Assembly (NCBI GenBank): GCA_050084515.1
Contig: CM114272.1
Span: 56,110,001-56,174,000 of the forward strand
Origin: Blasia pusilla
Lineage: Eukaryota; Marchantiophyta; Marchantiopsida; Blasiales
Direction of reading: 5' to 3'
Length of the DNA: 64,000 bases
Position 1 is the first letter of the stretch. Each line of letters begins with the position of its first letter. The notes beneath the pieces are model-generated. The model was not told the DNA's origin. It made no database searches and saw only the letters and a list, made by a program, of their open reading frames with translations. The position numbers were made by a program, and so were the translations under genes. Below, one piece after another: positions 44,008-54,804 of this stretch.

Positions 44008-45782
44008 CTGCCGCATGAAGTTTCCCCATTGTCTCATACGTACAGTCCACCAACTCAGCCAAGAGCACAACTCTTCGTACTTCCCCTCAATTGCATGCTT
44101 CCTCCACCACCCATGAAGTTCTTCTTGGCATTCCATGGCCTGTTTCAAGGTTTTGCTATCCTTGCAGCGTTGGAGTAGAGTGACATGCTCTATCCTCTTA
44201 TTCTCCTTGATGCAAGATTTGGTGTACCGGGTCACAGACTGTTGCCAATGGAAAGCATCCGACCTTTCCCTCTTTGGTTGAACCTCTCCACCCCATAACA
44301 CTTCCCTGATAGCAATCCACCCCAGGTTCTGCATTGTCCGCCATGAACCCATAAATTTCCGGAGGTGGCCTTTTGTTTCCTTCACCACCTCCAATAAGAG
44401 TAACCAGCACATCTTCAAACTGCCAACGTCTTCTGCTTTTACTTCACAGACAAATATAGTTTTGAGTCCCTTCTCCACATGGTCATAAACGTGAGCACCC
44501 ATTGTCAACCATCTGTTCACCACTCTGTAGCAAATATCAAAGCTTACCCAGCTGCCGTAAAGATCTTCCCCTTCCCTCATTTGATCTATAAGATCGAGGC
44601 CACTCGACGGACCTGTGGCCCATGAATTGCCATCTGTAAATGAATGGAAATCTGGAGTTGGCCTTGATTCTGGAAATGACATCCATTTCGGCCGTCTTTC
44701 CATCCAGTACCCGTATTTGACGCAGCAATTTCTGGAAGTATTAAGCATCAGCGAGAAATGCGAGATCTTCCCAGAGTTGTTTCTCCTCAGTAGCCGTGAT
44801 CTCGCCCTGTCCAGGGATTCCAAGCAATTGTTCAAAAATTTGTGATGGTGTTCTGAGCTTGATCACTCTGGGCTTTGGACCTGGAGAGTTTCTGTAGACC
44901 TCGGAAACTTTCTTCGCCACATCCTCCTTGATGTGTCTCTGAATTGCATCAGTCACAGGATGAGTGTGGGAGCCAACATGAACTCCTAGTCTTGTATACT
45001 CTGACGTGGAGCCCAAGTCATGGACAATGAAAAATATGTATGCAGGACACGCTCCAACGTGGAAGGGGGATGCTTGACAATGAAGACATCGATGGCCTCC
45101 CGGCGGTATGGTGGCACCGACCTCGTATGGAGTTTCTGTCCATACCCTTCAAGCATCCTCCATCTTTCTTTTGAGCACGAGCAGCAAGTAGAGGCAACTG
45201 AAAAATGCAACTACCATCGTACGTGGGCGGCAGCTTGTCGACAAGAATGTGCTTGGACATTTTCAAGGCCAGAGACAATAGCAAACTATTGCCTGATACT
45301 TGCAAGAGGAACGAGTAGGCGGACACAGGACCTTGTTGGTGTCCGATAGATCCACTGAGGTTGACAACATCCGGAATGTCTTCAGGAAGTACAACATTGT
45401 TACGAGCGTGTGAAGTTGGAGTCGAAGTCGGATCTACTGAGCTAGGAGTTGCTAACATAGAGCTCGGTGCACTAGGGAATTCTCGACCGTCTACTTGGGA
45501 AACAGAGGAATTCAGGGGCAAGACGTAAACTCTATATTGACCATTTGCTAGAGGTAGGAGATTCCATACTTTACGGTCTGCAATCACTGGCAGGACTGTC
45601 TCACCTATTATGTCCTTCGTACCGTCCATCCTAACATCCTTGGATACATTCCAATTTGGAGAAGAAATCAAACTGAGAGAAAATTTTCATCCACTACTAT
45701 GAAAGACTTGCGGTCGAACGATTTCTGATTGAGGAAGGGCCGCTAGATGACTGCCACAAGTGAGCTTCACATTATTATCCAT
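44008..45782 (-). pseudogene. MULE copy B transposase, exon 1, zinc module deleted
   Basis: The ATG is at 45782 (MDNNVKLTCGSH). The N-terminal region and the DDE core ('SFDICYRVVNRWLTMGAHVY'; 'GSWRTMQNLGWIAIREVLW' in one frame and 'FMADNAEPG' in the next) are recognisable. About 180 bp are missing near 45135, relative to copy C. This removes the first half of the cysteine module (the segment with 'ALECRSPAC'). The junction lies at a shared GAAA. Further frameshifts occur near 44640, 44760 and 45020. The product would lack DNA-binding and be non-functional. Confidence 0.8.
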
Positions 45783-47361
45783 TCGCAGAAGATTCCAGTG
45801 GGAGGAGACTGAGAATTGGTATGAGAATGAGAATGAGAATGAGAATGTTTAATTTATAGTGAATAGGGACTCAGATTCTCCTGACAGAATTTGGCTGACA
45901 AGATGAAGTTTGGTAGGTGAAAATGTCTGACACGATGGATTCAGTTCTGTTGCAACGTGTCAGAGTCAGATGGATTGAAGAATTTGGGAATCAGAGACAT
46001 TGGTTGCGAAGCACACACTTCTTTTTTTGTTGGAACCGGTCGGAGTCCGTTGGGTTGGTACCCCCTTCTTGCCGACCAAAGGTCTTTTGAGTCGATTTTG
46101 CTAGCATCAAACACAAGATATCGCTTGCATATGCCAAGGCAACCAATCGTTGGGGACTTTTGCGGGATTTTCCAACTCAGGGTAGATCTTGTGACCCGTC
46201 GGATTGCAATGGGTTGCCTCGGAACTATGCGTTGTCGCATTGTTACCCGAGGGATAGAAAAGAGTGCAACCTCTCAATAACCGACGGGTTGCCCTGGTAC
46301 CTCGCCTATTAACCCAAGATAAGCAAAGTGCAACCCTTCCGCTTCGGACGGGTTGCACGCTTCTGCCTCACCTTGTAACGCTAACATGAAGGAAGCGTGC
46401 AACCCGTTGCTCTCCAACGAGTTGCGCGGGTGCCGCGCCTTCTTGCCCAAAGACGACGGAGGCGCGCAACCCGTTGGCCTCAGACGGGTTGCGGAATTTC
46501 CTCACCTTGTAACACTTACATTAAGGAAGCGTGCAACCCATATGTTTCCGATGAGTTGCGCGGGTGCCGCACCTTCTTGCCCAAAGACGACGGAGGCGCG
46601 CAACCGTCGACCTCAAACGGGTTGCGCAAGTGCCTCGCCTTGTAACACTTACATGAAGGAAGCGTGCAACCTGTCGGCCTCCGATGAGTTGCACGGGAAG
46701 CCCGCCTTGTTATCCCAAGATGAGGGAAGCGTGTAATCCACCGGTCTCTGACGGGTTGCGTGGATACCTTGCGTTCTTGTCTGAAGACGACAAAGGCGCG
46801 CAACTTGTCGGTCTCTGACGGGTTGCACGGGTACCTCGCGTTCTTGTCCAAAGACGGCGGAGGCGCACAACTTGTCGGTCTCCGACGGGTTTCCACGAGG
46901 ACAGATGCCTTGAACCCTCGGGAAGCGTGCAACCTGTCAAAGCCGTCGGGTTGGTGTTTTTCACGTCCAGACTTCCATAACGGCCGACACGTCGCCGTCG
47001 GAAGGACGATGCGACCCAACGGTCAGCCCAACGGCTCGAAAAGTTTAAATAGGCGAGGGTTCGCTCATTTCTGATTTTTCGTTTCGCGATCTCAATTGCT
47101 CTTCCACGCAGCAGCTGACCACATACCAAGGGTCGCTTTACACGGTGACTTATCACGAGATGATTTGAGCAAACGATCGCGAGACGATTTGAGCAAACGA
47201 TCGCGAGACGATTCGAGCAAACGATTGCGAGATGATTTGAGCTACTCATCAAGGCAACTCATCGCCAAATCAGCAAGGCGACTCATCAAGGCGATTCCTC
47301 GAGGCGATTCATCGTGCACAGAGAGAAATTTCCTTGTCCATAGGAGGCATTTTGGGGAACA
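45783..47361. promoter_or_regulatory. MULE copy B divergent promoter, palindrome-rich
   Basis: It lies between the two starts. A (GAATGA)n tract occurs at 45820-45850. Palindrome variants repeat through 45950-46960, many in a ~75-95-bp unit of the form 'GAAGCGTGCAACCC…GGGTTGCGCG…CTTGTAACACTTACATGAAG' (46380-46700). 'GTTTAAATAGGCGAGG' at 47042-47058 is a TATA-like box ~310 bp before the ATG at 47362. At 47150-47240 a ~24-bp unit 'GATCGCGAGACGATTTGAGC' is repeated three to four times. Confidence 0.7.
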
Positions 47362-47991
47362 ATGACCAGGAAAAAATCGCAAGCAAACAAGGTTGGGAGC
47401 TGCACTCCCAAGTCCATGAGGACTCTTGCGTCACTATCTCCAGGGCCTCGTTCGCCCAATGAGATAAGGCAGTAAGAAATCGAGGAGCGGGAAAGGGAAG
47501 CAGAGATGCACAAGCAGGTGCTTCTTGCAAAACGTGTAAATGAGGCGCTCAAAAAAGAGAACGCAAAGGCTGAGGCGTCGCAAGCCTTGAAGAAAAGGAT
47601 CGCCGACAAAAAGTGTGAAAAGAAGCGTCTGGACGCGTCGGTGAGGAGAGCAGAATTAGGAAAAGCTCGGAGGGAAAAAGCGATTGCCATTGAAGAAAGC
47701 CCTGCCCGTCCAACCGAAAGTGTTGAGATGCAGGAAATATCCCCGATGAAGTCCGGGGACACAATCAATATAGCATAAACGGCCGAAGTTCAAGTGACGG
47801 ACGATGAGGTCATGAGGACCGCCAGCGTGGAGACGGTGGACATCGCTGAAGAAGCAGGAGAGCGGTCATCCTTGTCTCTAAGCCTGACGGAAGAAATCGA
47901 CCTCTATCGGATCGACGAGTTTCTAGTGGACTTGCCAACAGCTGTCCCAGAGCAGTTGGCTGGCCAAGACACCGACCCAATCTTCGAGCGG
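47362..47991 (+). pseudogene. Methyltransferase-like gene exon 1, copy B
   Basis: It begins 'MTRKKSQANKVGSCTPKS', then a highly charged helix (EEREREAEMHKQVLLAKRV and KKRIADKKCEKKRLDA), predicted as a coiled coil from its Glu/Lys/Arg heptads. An acidic region follows ('IDLYRIDEFLVDLPTAVPEQ'). In-frame stops occur at 47473 (CAG TAA) and about 47778. The donor is GCGG|GTACGA at 47991. The copy C version (57095-57724) is fully open. Confidence 0.75.
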
Positions 47992-48089
47992 GTACGAGAG
48001 GATCTGTGTTCTTTGAGTTATGTGAAGGCCCATTTTGCAATTCATTGACAATTTAGTGTAGCTTATTGACCTTGTCCCCGTTGTGACAG

Positions 48090-48560
48090 GTGGTAAAGCA
48101 CATGCACTGATGAAGGGCCAGAACGCCCCGAGAATTCCACTTTGCCGATTGCGAACAATGGAGTAAGTCCACGAAATTCAGTCTAACGAGGATGTTGCGA
48201 AGCAGAAAAAATCGGCAGCGACAACATCCTACGTCGACAGCTTACCTCCTTTTTATGTTTAGCCTTACGATGAACATGGAACCCAAGCGCTGGTTACGGA
48301 GGAGGACTTGGAAGCGCTCGACACATTCTGGAGGATGAGAGATCAGGAATTCAGAAGGGCGATAGAGGGGACGGAATTCAGTTGGATGCGGAACTTGTAT
48401 TTCTTCATCTGGGATGGAAACCACAGGTTCATGGCGTGGACCGAGTTTGCAGAGGAGCGCCCAAACTCATTGGAGGCTCTTTTTGCGTGAAGGCACTCGT
48501 GCTACGTCCAAACCCTCATCACATGGCGACGGTGGAGATGGCCATGCATGCCATGAACAC
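48090..48560 (+). pseudogene. Methyltransferase-like gene exon 2 (ParB-like box), copy B
   Basis: The exon lies between GTGACAG|GTGG and AACAC|GTAAGT. Its C-terminal half reads 'TFWRMRDQEFRRAIEGTEFS' and 'YFFIWDGNHRFMAWTEFAEE'. The D-G-N-H-R box after a beta-strand-like run resembles the 'DGxHRxxA' motif of ParB/sulfiredoxin-type domains. In bacteria that domain is often fused in front of a DNA methyltransferase. Stops occur in the first half. Domain assignment is by motif only. Confidence 0.55.
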
Positions 48561-49263
48561 GTAAGTTTCCTCTTGCTGTAAACCGTCAGACTCAGACAAG
48601 TTGTTTGAGTAGCCACTGTTTTTGGGATGTTTTTGGCCGAAAGAAACTCGTCAGACTCCGACGAGTTGTTTGACTGATCACTGGTTTAGGAGTTTTTTGG
48701 CTGAAAGCAACTTGTCGGAGTCCGACGAGTTGTTGGATTGACCACAGGTTTAGGATGTTTTTGGCCGAAAGCAACTCGTCGGAGTCCGACAAGTTGCTCG
48801 ACTGGCCGCTGTTTTTGGATGTTTTCTGAAGAAAGCAACTCCTCGGAGTCCGTCGGGTTGCTTGACTGGCAGTTGCTTTTGGATATTTTTGGATGTTTTT
48901 GGCTGAAAGCAACTCGTCAGAGTCCGACAGGTTGCATTTGGAGGTAGGGGAGCTACATTTTTGGCATCAAATTGCAGCTTTAATTAAAATTGCGCAACCT
49001 GTCGGACTCTGACGGGTTGATATGTTCACTTTTCTCACGGTAACCACTCTCTAAATACAAATTATCTAACAACCTGTTGGAGTTCGACGGGTTGAAAGCA
49101 GGCAATCACAAATCTGAATGCAATCTGTCGGACTGCGATGGCTTGCAAAATTTTGCTCGAAGCTACCATTCCGACCATGAGCTGTGACAACCTGTCAAAG
49201 TCCGACGGGTTACAAGAACCCATGTACCTTGCAAAATTTCTTATATTGAGTTTGGATGTGCAG
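48561..49263 (+). repeat. Intron 2 with ~63-bp palindrome minisatellite, copy B
   Basis: Five or more units of ~62-65 bp (48590-48940) each contain CAACTCGTCGGA…TCCGACGAGTTG. They are joined by 'GGATGTTTTTGGCCGAAAG' and 'TGACTGG/TGACCA' linkers. Four more palindromes follow without the linker (48995-49020, 49070-49095, 49120-49147, 49186-49212). The intron ends GGATGTGCAG at 49263. It is inverted relative to 55767-56523. Confidence 0.85.
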
Positions 49264-51104
49264 GATTGTATGGGAGGGGAATGTCATCCACCTGTGGATC
49301 CAGGATTGCGATCGGGTGAAGAAAGTGCTAGCCACACACCCGGCAGAGTACAAGGGGTTATTGGGCAACGCCCTTGTAAATGAGATGCTGGCAAAGGGTG
49401 CTCAAATAAAAAAAGAGACTTGGGCAAATACATTTATTTCCCAAGATGCAGCCGTGATAATCCTTTGCTGGTCAAAGATATAGGCCGCCAAGAAGAGCCC
49501 TGCATTGGAGCTGGAGCAGAGGGAGAAAGTGTCTGTGTCTGAGCGTGCAAAGTTAATCCAAGCTGCAATATCTGCAGCTACAAAGTACATGGCAAGCAAG
49601 ATGCAGTGCTACATCGCCATTCTCAACCCCAAACTTGGCCCAGATTTCTAAGGAGCTGAAGGCGATTATCAAGCGCCAGCAGAAGAGGGATGAAGATCCG
49701 CAGGGTCGGATTGGGGAGAAAGTGTCTCTCGATCACGTGCATCGATTTGCCTTGTCTGGAATTTCAGAATTTAGGAGAATCCGACTGATGAAAATCAGTC
49801 TCGAGGGCACAGAAGCCCAAAGGAGGGCGGCACACCATCCTCTGGGTGTCTCTGATCCAGTGATCTCCCACTCGCTCCGTGAATGGTCATTTTGGGACGC
49901 GTTGCGGCTTCTCGGGAAGTCCATGCTCGTGGGTCTCCAAGCGGAGCTAAAAGAATAGAGCCAGTTCTGGAGGAAGCAAACCTAGAGAGTGGTGAAGATT
50001 TTGAACTTTGGCTGGATGGCATGCGGGACAAGCCCATAAAAAACCCAGGTTTCACGACGATGTTCAAGGATTGCATCCTCCCTCCAGAAAGGAGAGACAT
50101 TTTCCATGTAAGACATGGAGATGGCTCAAAGCATGTCCGATTGGGAGATGGAGAATTGCCCGATTTGGCTAGACTTCAACAATCCTGAGGACATAACCGA
50201 GAAAGATCTATGCTTGCTCTATGATGCAGTGGCCGCACGTAGGGACGACATTCCCAATTTTGTGCAGCCTGAAGACTTTTTCGAAGGAGATGCGGAGGAG
50301 CAAGCCCTCGAGACAACGGAGTTGGTGTCCAAGGTCGTCACCGCCAAGGACAAATCTATAGCGGATCTCAAAGCCAAGGCGAGGGGATCGAAGAATTCCA
50401 AGGCAGAGTCTTCCCAAAGAGAGGCTGAAAATTCAAGGCGAGAGCCGAAATCATCCGGGCGAGCGGGGAGAGAGGGTCGGACCAGGTCCTCCACAAAAAG
50501 AACTCCACCAGAGTCTAAGGTCATAGAGACCCCAACAAGCCAACCACAGACTCTGGAGAAGCGCAAGCGAGAGGCGCCAAGGTTGTCTCAGGGAGCAGAC
50601 CAGGATGTGGAATACACTCCATCATCCTTGGGAAGACATCGAGAAACAACGACCCGGACAAGCGTCATCATTCACTACACGAATCTTCTGGATGAGCCGA
50701 AAAGTTCCAGTTCCCGAGCGTCGACACCCGCCATCAAGAAATTGACAACGTTGGGACGGAAGCTTCAACGAAACGGGCATGCTCCCTAGACGGTCCATGG
50801 GGAGGTGGAAGAGGTGGCGGTGGATCTCCTCATCGCTGATTCGGGGTTGCGCTTGTGGGACAAGAATCCGTCCGATGGGGTCCCAGACTGGAATGTCCCT
50901 CTTTCTTATGACCAGATCGCGCTCCTGTTTTCCTTTGCATACGCTTATCTCAGTGATAGGGGTTGTTTCTTAGTTTTGACTGGAGGGAGCAAGGACAAGC
51001 TCTTCAACCTGCAGTGCGTCAAGTGGTCACTGAAGTGGAGGACAGCGCAATCGTGGGTCATCAAGAACAAGTACCCTCTCCGATCCGCGACGAGTCAAAT
51101 TCGA
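49264..51104 (+). pseudogene. Methyltransferase-like gene exon 3, copy B
   Basis: It begins 'IVWEGNVIHLWIQDCDRVKK' and continues with helical segments ('SKELKAIIKRQQKRDEDPQG', 'LREWSFWDALRLL'), the disordered basic stretch, and the motif IV region ('AVDLLIADSGLRLWDKN', 'DWNVPLSYDQIALLFSFAYA'). About 190 bp present in copy C/D are missing near 50085, from 'RILPQANLDEE' to 'ASPPDGETFF'. Frameshifts or stops occur near 49483, 49650, 49957 and 50788. The donor is TCGA|GTAAGG at 51104. Confidence 0.7.
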
Positions 51105-51615
51105 GTAAGGGCTCTAAATTTGTATCCAAATTGTCTTTCTCTGACGGGTTGCATCTCTGCATGCAACCCGTCGGATTGTTTGAGGTGAAGACTTCAGTGG
51201 TGCAATCCGTCTGAAAGCGACTGGTTGCAAATTTACGGTAAGTCTGCATTGGGTGAATGAAACCCGTTTGAACCTGACGGGTTGCAAGTGCTAATGCTTT
51301 TTCCTTGTGTTTCTGGAATGATGCAACCCGTCTGAAAGCAACGGGTTGCTCTTAGCCAACCATGGGTTGCTCTAAACCAGCAACTTGTTGCCTTCCGACG
51401 GGTTGCTCATAGACAAAAAAATCACAAGACACTTGTAAAACAACCCGTCGGACTCCGACAGGTTGCTCCAATGTTAGGATTATAACGAAGTTCTCTGGGA
51501 TTAAGAAAAGTTCTTTGGAGACGTGTTGCACATTATGTCACCATATTGAGAGTAGACCAGTGGTCAAGTAGCTCTTTCTTGTTGCTGACATTGTTTCCAA
51601 CGTGCTTCTTTACAG
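51105..51615 (+). other. Intron 3, copy B
   Basis: It contains five to six palindrome copies or halves (51140-51175, 51203-51232, 51262-51286, 51323-51350, 51382-51406, 51440-51468) and ends TTCTTTACAG at 51615. Confidence 0.8.
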
Positions 51616-52127
51616 ATGGACCACTCCTATGTTTACTGCTTTGTTCGGCCCGAGCACAACTTCCAGGTGTTTAAGATCGTGGATCTTGTGGATCCATGCT
51701 TCGATGGGTACAACTTAGATAGTTTATACAATTCCCCCCCAAGAATTTACATGCAAGACGGTACCCCCTTACTTGGAGGAAGGAAAAGTCGCCAGCCCTG
51801 ATGCAAACGCTCATCAAGCTCTGCTCAAGGCCAGGTGACTTGGTGTTCGACTTAGTGGGCCTTTCAGGGGCGAGTATCAGAGGCGCCTGGCAGAGTGGCA
51901 GGAACATTCACTGCCTTGAGGGAAGGCAGCAACTGTTTGACCTTTGCAAGGAGGAAAAGGTAGATTACGACAGGCTTGTTTGGGCGTACAACTTTCCTCC
52001 AAAGCCAAGAGCTCCGGTTCCAAACCCACCATTGGTAGTGACACCATCGTTACTTCCCACCATTCCGAAAACCGGGAGGGCAAGGCTGACAATAATTTTG
52101 GAAGAGCTCTCAGACGATGATGAGTGA
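51616..52127 (+). pseudogene. Methyltransferase-like gene exon 4, copy B
   Basis: It starts 'MDHSYVYCFVRPEHNFQVFK', changes frame near 51800, and continues 'MQTLIKLCSRPGDLVFDLVG' then 'LSGASIRGAWQSGRNIHCLE'. It ends 'LEELSDDDE' at TGA 52127. 'DLVGLSGAS' is the best-preserved version of the putative cofactor-binding motif I (D…G.SG.S). Confidence 0.7.
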
Positions 52128-53271
52128 GTTCAAAGAACTCAAGGACCCAGCTTGACTGCAGCGTTTGGAGTAGGGATTTATTTGATGACGAGGCAAAAGA
52201 ATTCATAGAATAGATCAAATATACAGTTCCGAGCTTCTTTCGGATGTAATAAAGGACAAGATTTTTTCGAACGATGATGGTGTTTGTAAAAGTTTGCTGA
52301 ATATCTTTTTTGGTCTTGTCGAATATGATTGTCTATGTACTCCGAGGACTTCTATTTTGCAACTCGCTGGATTTCCACGGCTTGCAACTTTTCACTTTTT
52401 GACCACTGAACCTTTTTAACCACTTCCACGCAACCTGTCGAATTCCAACAGGTTGGTTGCGTGAGTGATCAGACTCTTTCCCTGATGGTCCAACTTAAGA
52501 GGCATTCTGGCGGGCTTCTTCACTTTGGCACCTTCCCCTAGTATTTTCAAACAAGGCGTAGGCTTCTTATCTTCTCTAAGACATGTTGGATTCCTACGAC
52601 GTGTGGGATTGCCATCATGGTATTTCCAAGGACGGAGCACATATTGATACTGGATGGGTGTCACATTGCAGAGCGTACAAGATATACTGCCGAGGAAGGC
52701 GGTGGACTCAAATCAGGTTACATGGGACTATCATGGTGTACCTAGGGGGGGGCCAAGGCTCTCGAGTTTGCCAACATTTTCGATCCCCATCTGCAATCGG
52801 CCAGAGGAGCCATTTGTATCCCAGGACATTCCTTTTGTACAGGAACCTAGGAGAGTTAGAAGTAAATTTGTAGATGACGAGGCTGAAGAAATCATAGACT
52901 AGATCAAATGTACATTTCCAAGGTTCCTTCGGATGTTATAAAGGACGAGATTTTTTCAACCGATAATGATGTTAGTAAAAGTTTGCTGAATATTTTTCTT
53001 GGACTTGTGGATTGTGTTTTTCTAGCTACTCAGAATGTTTATTTTGCAACCTGTCGGATTTCGATGGGTTGCAACTTTTCACTTTTTGACCACTGCAACT
53101 TTTCAACCATTTCTAGACAAGCTGTCGGATTCCGACAGGTTGGCTGCTTGAGTGATCGGACTCTCTCCCTGGGAGACCAAATTCTAAGGCATTGTGGCGG
53201 GCTTCTTCACTTTTGGCTCGTTCCCCTAGTATTGTCAAACCAGTCTTAGGCTTCTTTTCTTCTCTAAGACA
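52128..53271 (+). other. Copy B 3' region with duplicated blocks and palindromes
   Basis: Two related blocks (52128-52600 and 52620-53271) each run from an 'acgaggc-gaagaattcatagaat-agatcaaat' segment to 'aggcttctt-tcttctctaaga'. Each contains palindromes (52435-52460; 53046-53072, 53121-53145). The same duplicated layout occurs inverted at 38330-39470. 52583-52902 encodes a short open stretch similar to the end of the gene ('DDEAEEIID'), perhaps a duplicated last-exon fragment. Confidence 0.6.
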
Positions 53272-54500
53272 TTGTCGTATAGTAAAATCAACCAGTATGT
53301 AAACTCCTTCGTCATTAAGTGTTAGATAGAATTTCATTAGTATTAAGTAAATAGGCTTAGAAAAAGGAAATTCTTATGTTTAAAACTCTTTATGGTGCCT
53401 CTTTTATGCTGGCTCAACTTTAGAAAAGGAGGTAATAAATAAAAGATGACTTTATAAAAATAAAGTAGTTGCTTTAATGAAAAGCAAAAGTAGTCTTGGT
53501 TGGTGGCTAGGTTAGTTGGGGTAATTTGGAAAATATCAAGTGGGTAAAAGAGGATATTTTGGAAGAGATAAGAGGAAATCTACTTGTGTCAAAATGTGAT
53601 TGGCTAAGCCTTGAGAGGAAGCCATGTGGCACAAGATAAGATTAGCTCTATTTCGTACTCTTGTGGATCCCTTGTGAGAATATAAAGAGGAGGGACCTTC
53701 AAGGGTTCATCATCTTCTATTCCACATCTTGAGTCTTTCGTGTCACTCTTGAGTGTATGACTTTGGGATTGCTTGCTCTTCCAATGAGAGTGGATCACAC
53801 CTCTTGGGAGAGTAACTTGACCATGGTCTATTCTTCGAAAGGTTTCTAGAGTATGGTGTGTGTGTGTGGAGATGAGAGGTTTGTCACCTTAGAAGAGTTT
53901 AGTCATACTAAAATAGTGAATGTTTTGGCTTGTTACTTCCCCAATGAGAGTGGATTACCTCTCCAGGAAGAATAACTCCGCCAAAACCCATTCTTGAGGA
54001 GAGTAGGGAATGTCTATCAAGCATGGATAGGGATGGAGCACGAGTTGTGCCCAACTTTCCTTTCCTTAATCCATACCATGTCAAGATACTCTTTGTAGAT
54101 AGACACTGGTTCACTCGTTATTTAGTTTATCACTTTGGGGAGGCGTTCATGAACCAGGTCATTCAATCTCCAACTCTGGTGATCCTTCCTATCGTCACAT
54201 ATGGAAGGACATGGGATTGTACTTTTTATGTCCTTATATAACGATCCATGGACGTCAATAGGCCTGCTCAAGTAGGGTTTAATACTACTTGTGCTATCTT
54301 CCTCGTATACAAGCGTAAAATAGTTAAAAGGGATTTTATAGTTAGGAATTTCGGGGTCCGATGTTACGAAGAAGTGATCGGCATTTCCATTTGTGATACC
54401 TGTCGTGAGAGAATGGAGAATATACATAATAATTTCATACTGAAAAAGGAGATCTTCTCAGAGAGTTCATCTTGCATCAACCGCGTTTGCCGCAGCTAGA
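53272..54500 (+). mobile_element. ~1.23-kb insert of unknown origin in copy B
   Basis: Copies A and D continue directly where B diverges at 53272, and B resumes family sequence at about 54501 ('aatgtgaaaaac-ttaggctc'). Within the insert, a TATA-like 'AGAATATAAAGAGGAGG' occurs at 53680. Two ~85-bp repeats contain 'CCAATGAGAGTGGAT' (53783 and 53940), which gives an LTR-like feel. 54017-54239 and 54248-54499 are open for 72 and 83 codons on the plus strand ('VKILFVDRHWFTRYLVYHFG'; 'GISICDTCRERMENI'). I do not recognise these. It could be a solo LTR plus captured sequence. Confidence 0.45.
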
Positions 54501-54794
54501 ATGTGAAAAACCTTAGGCTCACATGGAGAGTGATGGGAAAATGTTTGTAGTGGTCTTATGATATCTACTAGTTTTTCGCCCCCTGGAAAAAGAAGGTTTC
54601 TTTAGGCCCGAACGTGGATCACTACCTACTCTCTTCTAAAGATTTCATGAATTTGAAAGCGAACAAAAATTTCAAATATGTCAAAAAGTTTTGAAGAGAG
54701 GAGACGGATTTGGCCCTTTTTTTTTAAGAGAGACTCTTCTCTCTTTATCTCTTCCTCTCCTCTCTTCCTCTCTCCTGCCAGAATACCACCCCCC
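54501..54794 (+). other. Copy B methyltransferase-side terminus
   Basis: It matches 29605-29895 and, inverted, 37913-38200. The end is a CT-rich tract (54735-54775) and GCCAGAATACC. Confidence 0.8.
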
Positions 54795-54804
54795 GTATTT
54801 TTTG
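54795..54804. repeat. Target-site duplication of MULE copy B, right
   Basis: GTATTTTTTG, identical to 41542-41551. Deleting one copy together with 41552-54794 joins the two halves of copy C/D in frame within exon 3. Confidence 0.85.

Larger units (their letters stand above)
41552..54794 (-). mobile_element. MULE copy B, full-length (13.2 kb)
   Basis: Both termini are present: AGGTGCGGTAAGAGGAGAGG at the left, and …CCTCTCTCCTGCCAGAATACCACCCCCC at the right. They are flanked by GTATTTTTTG on both sides. The ends are weakly inverted: each begins GGTG-GGTA and leads into a long GGAGAGAGGAAGAGAGG purine tract. Inside are the transposase (minus, 41980-45782) and the methyltransferase-like gene (plus, 47362-52127), divergent from a 1.6-kb palindrome-rich promoter. 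Copy B lies in opposite orientation inside exon 3 of the methyltransferase-like gene of copy C/D. Both genes carry stops, frameshifts and deletions. Confidence 0.9.

Noticed and set aside
45005-45700. Several overlapping ORFs suggesting separate small genes
   Set aside because: They are one transposase exon broken by frameshifts and deletions; copies A and C give the continuous reading.
48590-49212. Regularly spaced palindromic repeats resembling a CRISPR array
   Set aside because: The spacers are themselves similar between units, the repeats vary, there are no cas genes, and the array sits in a spliced intron of a eukaryotic transposon.
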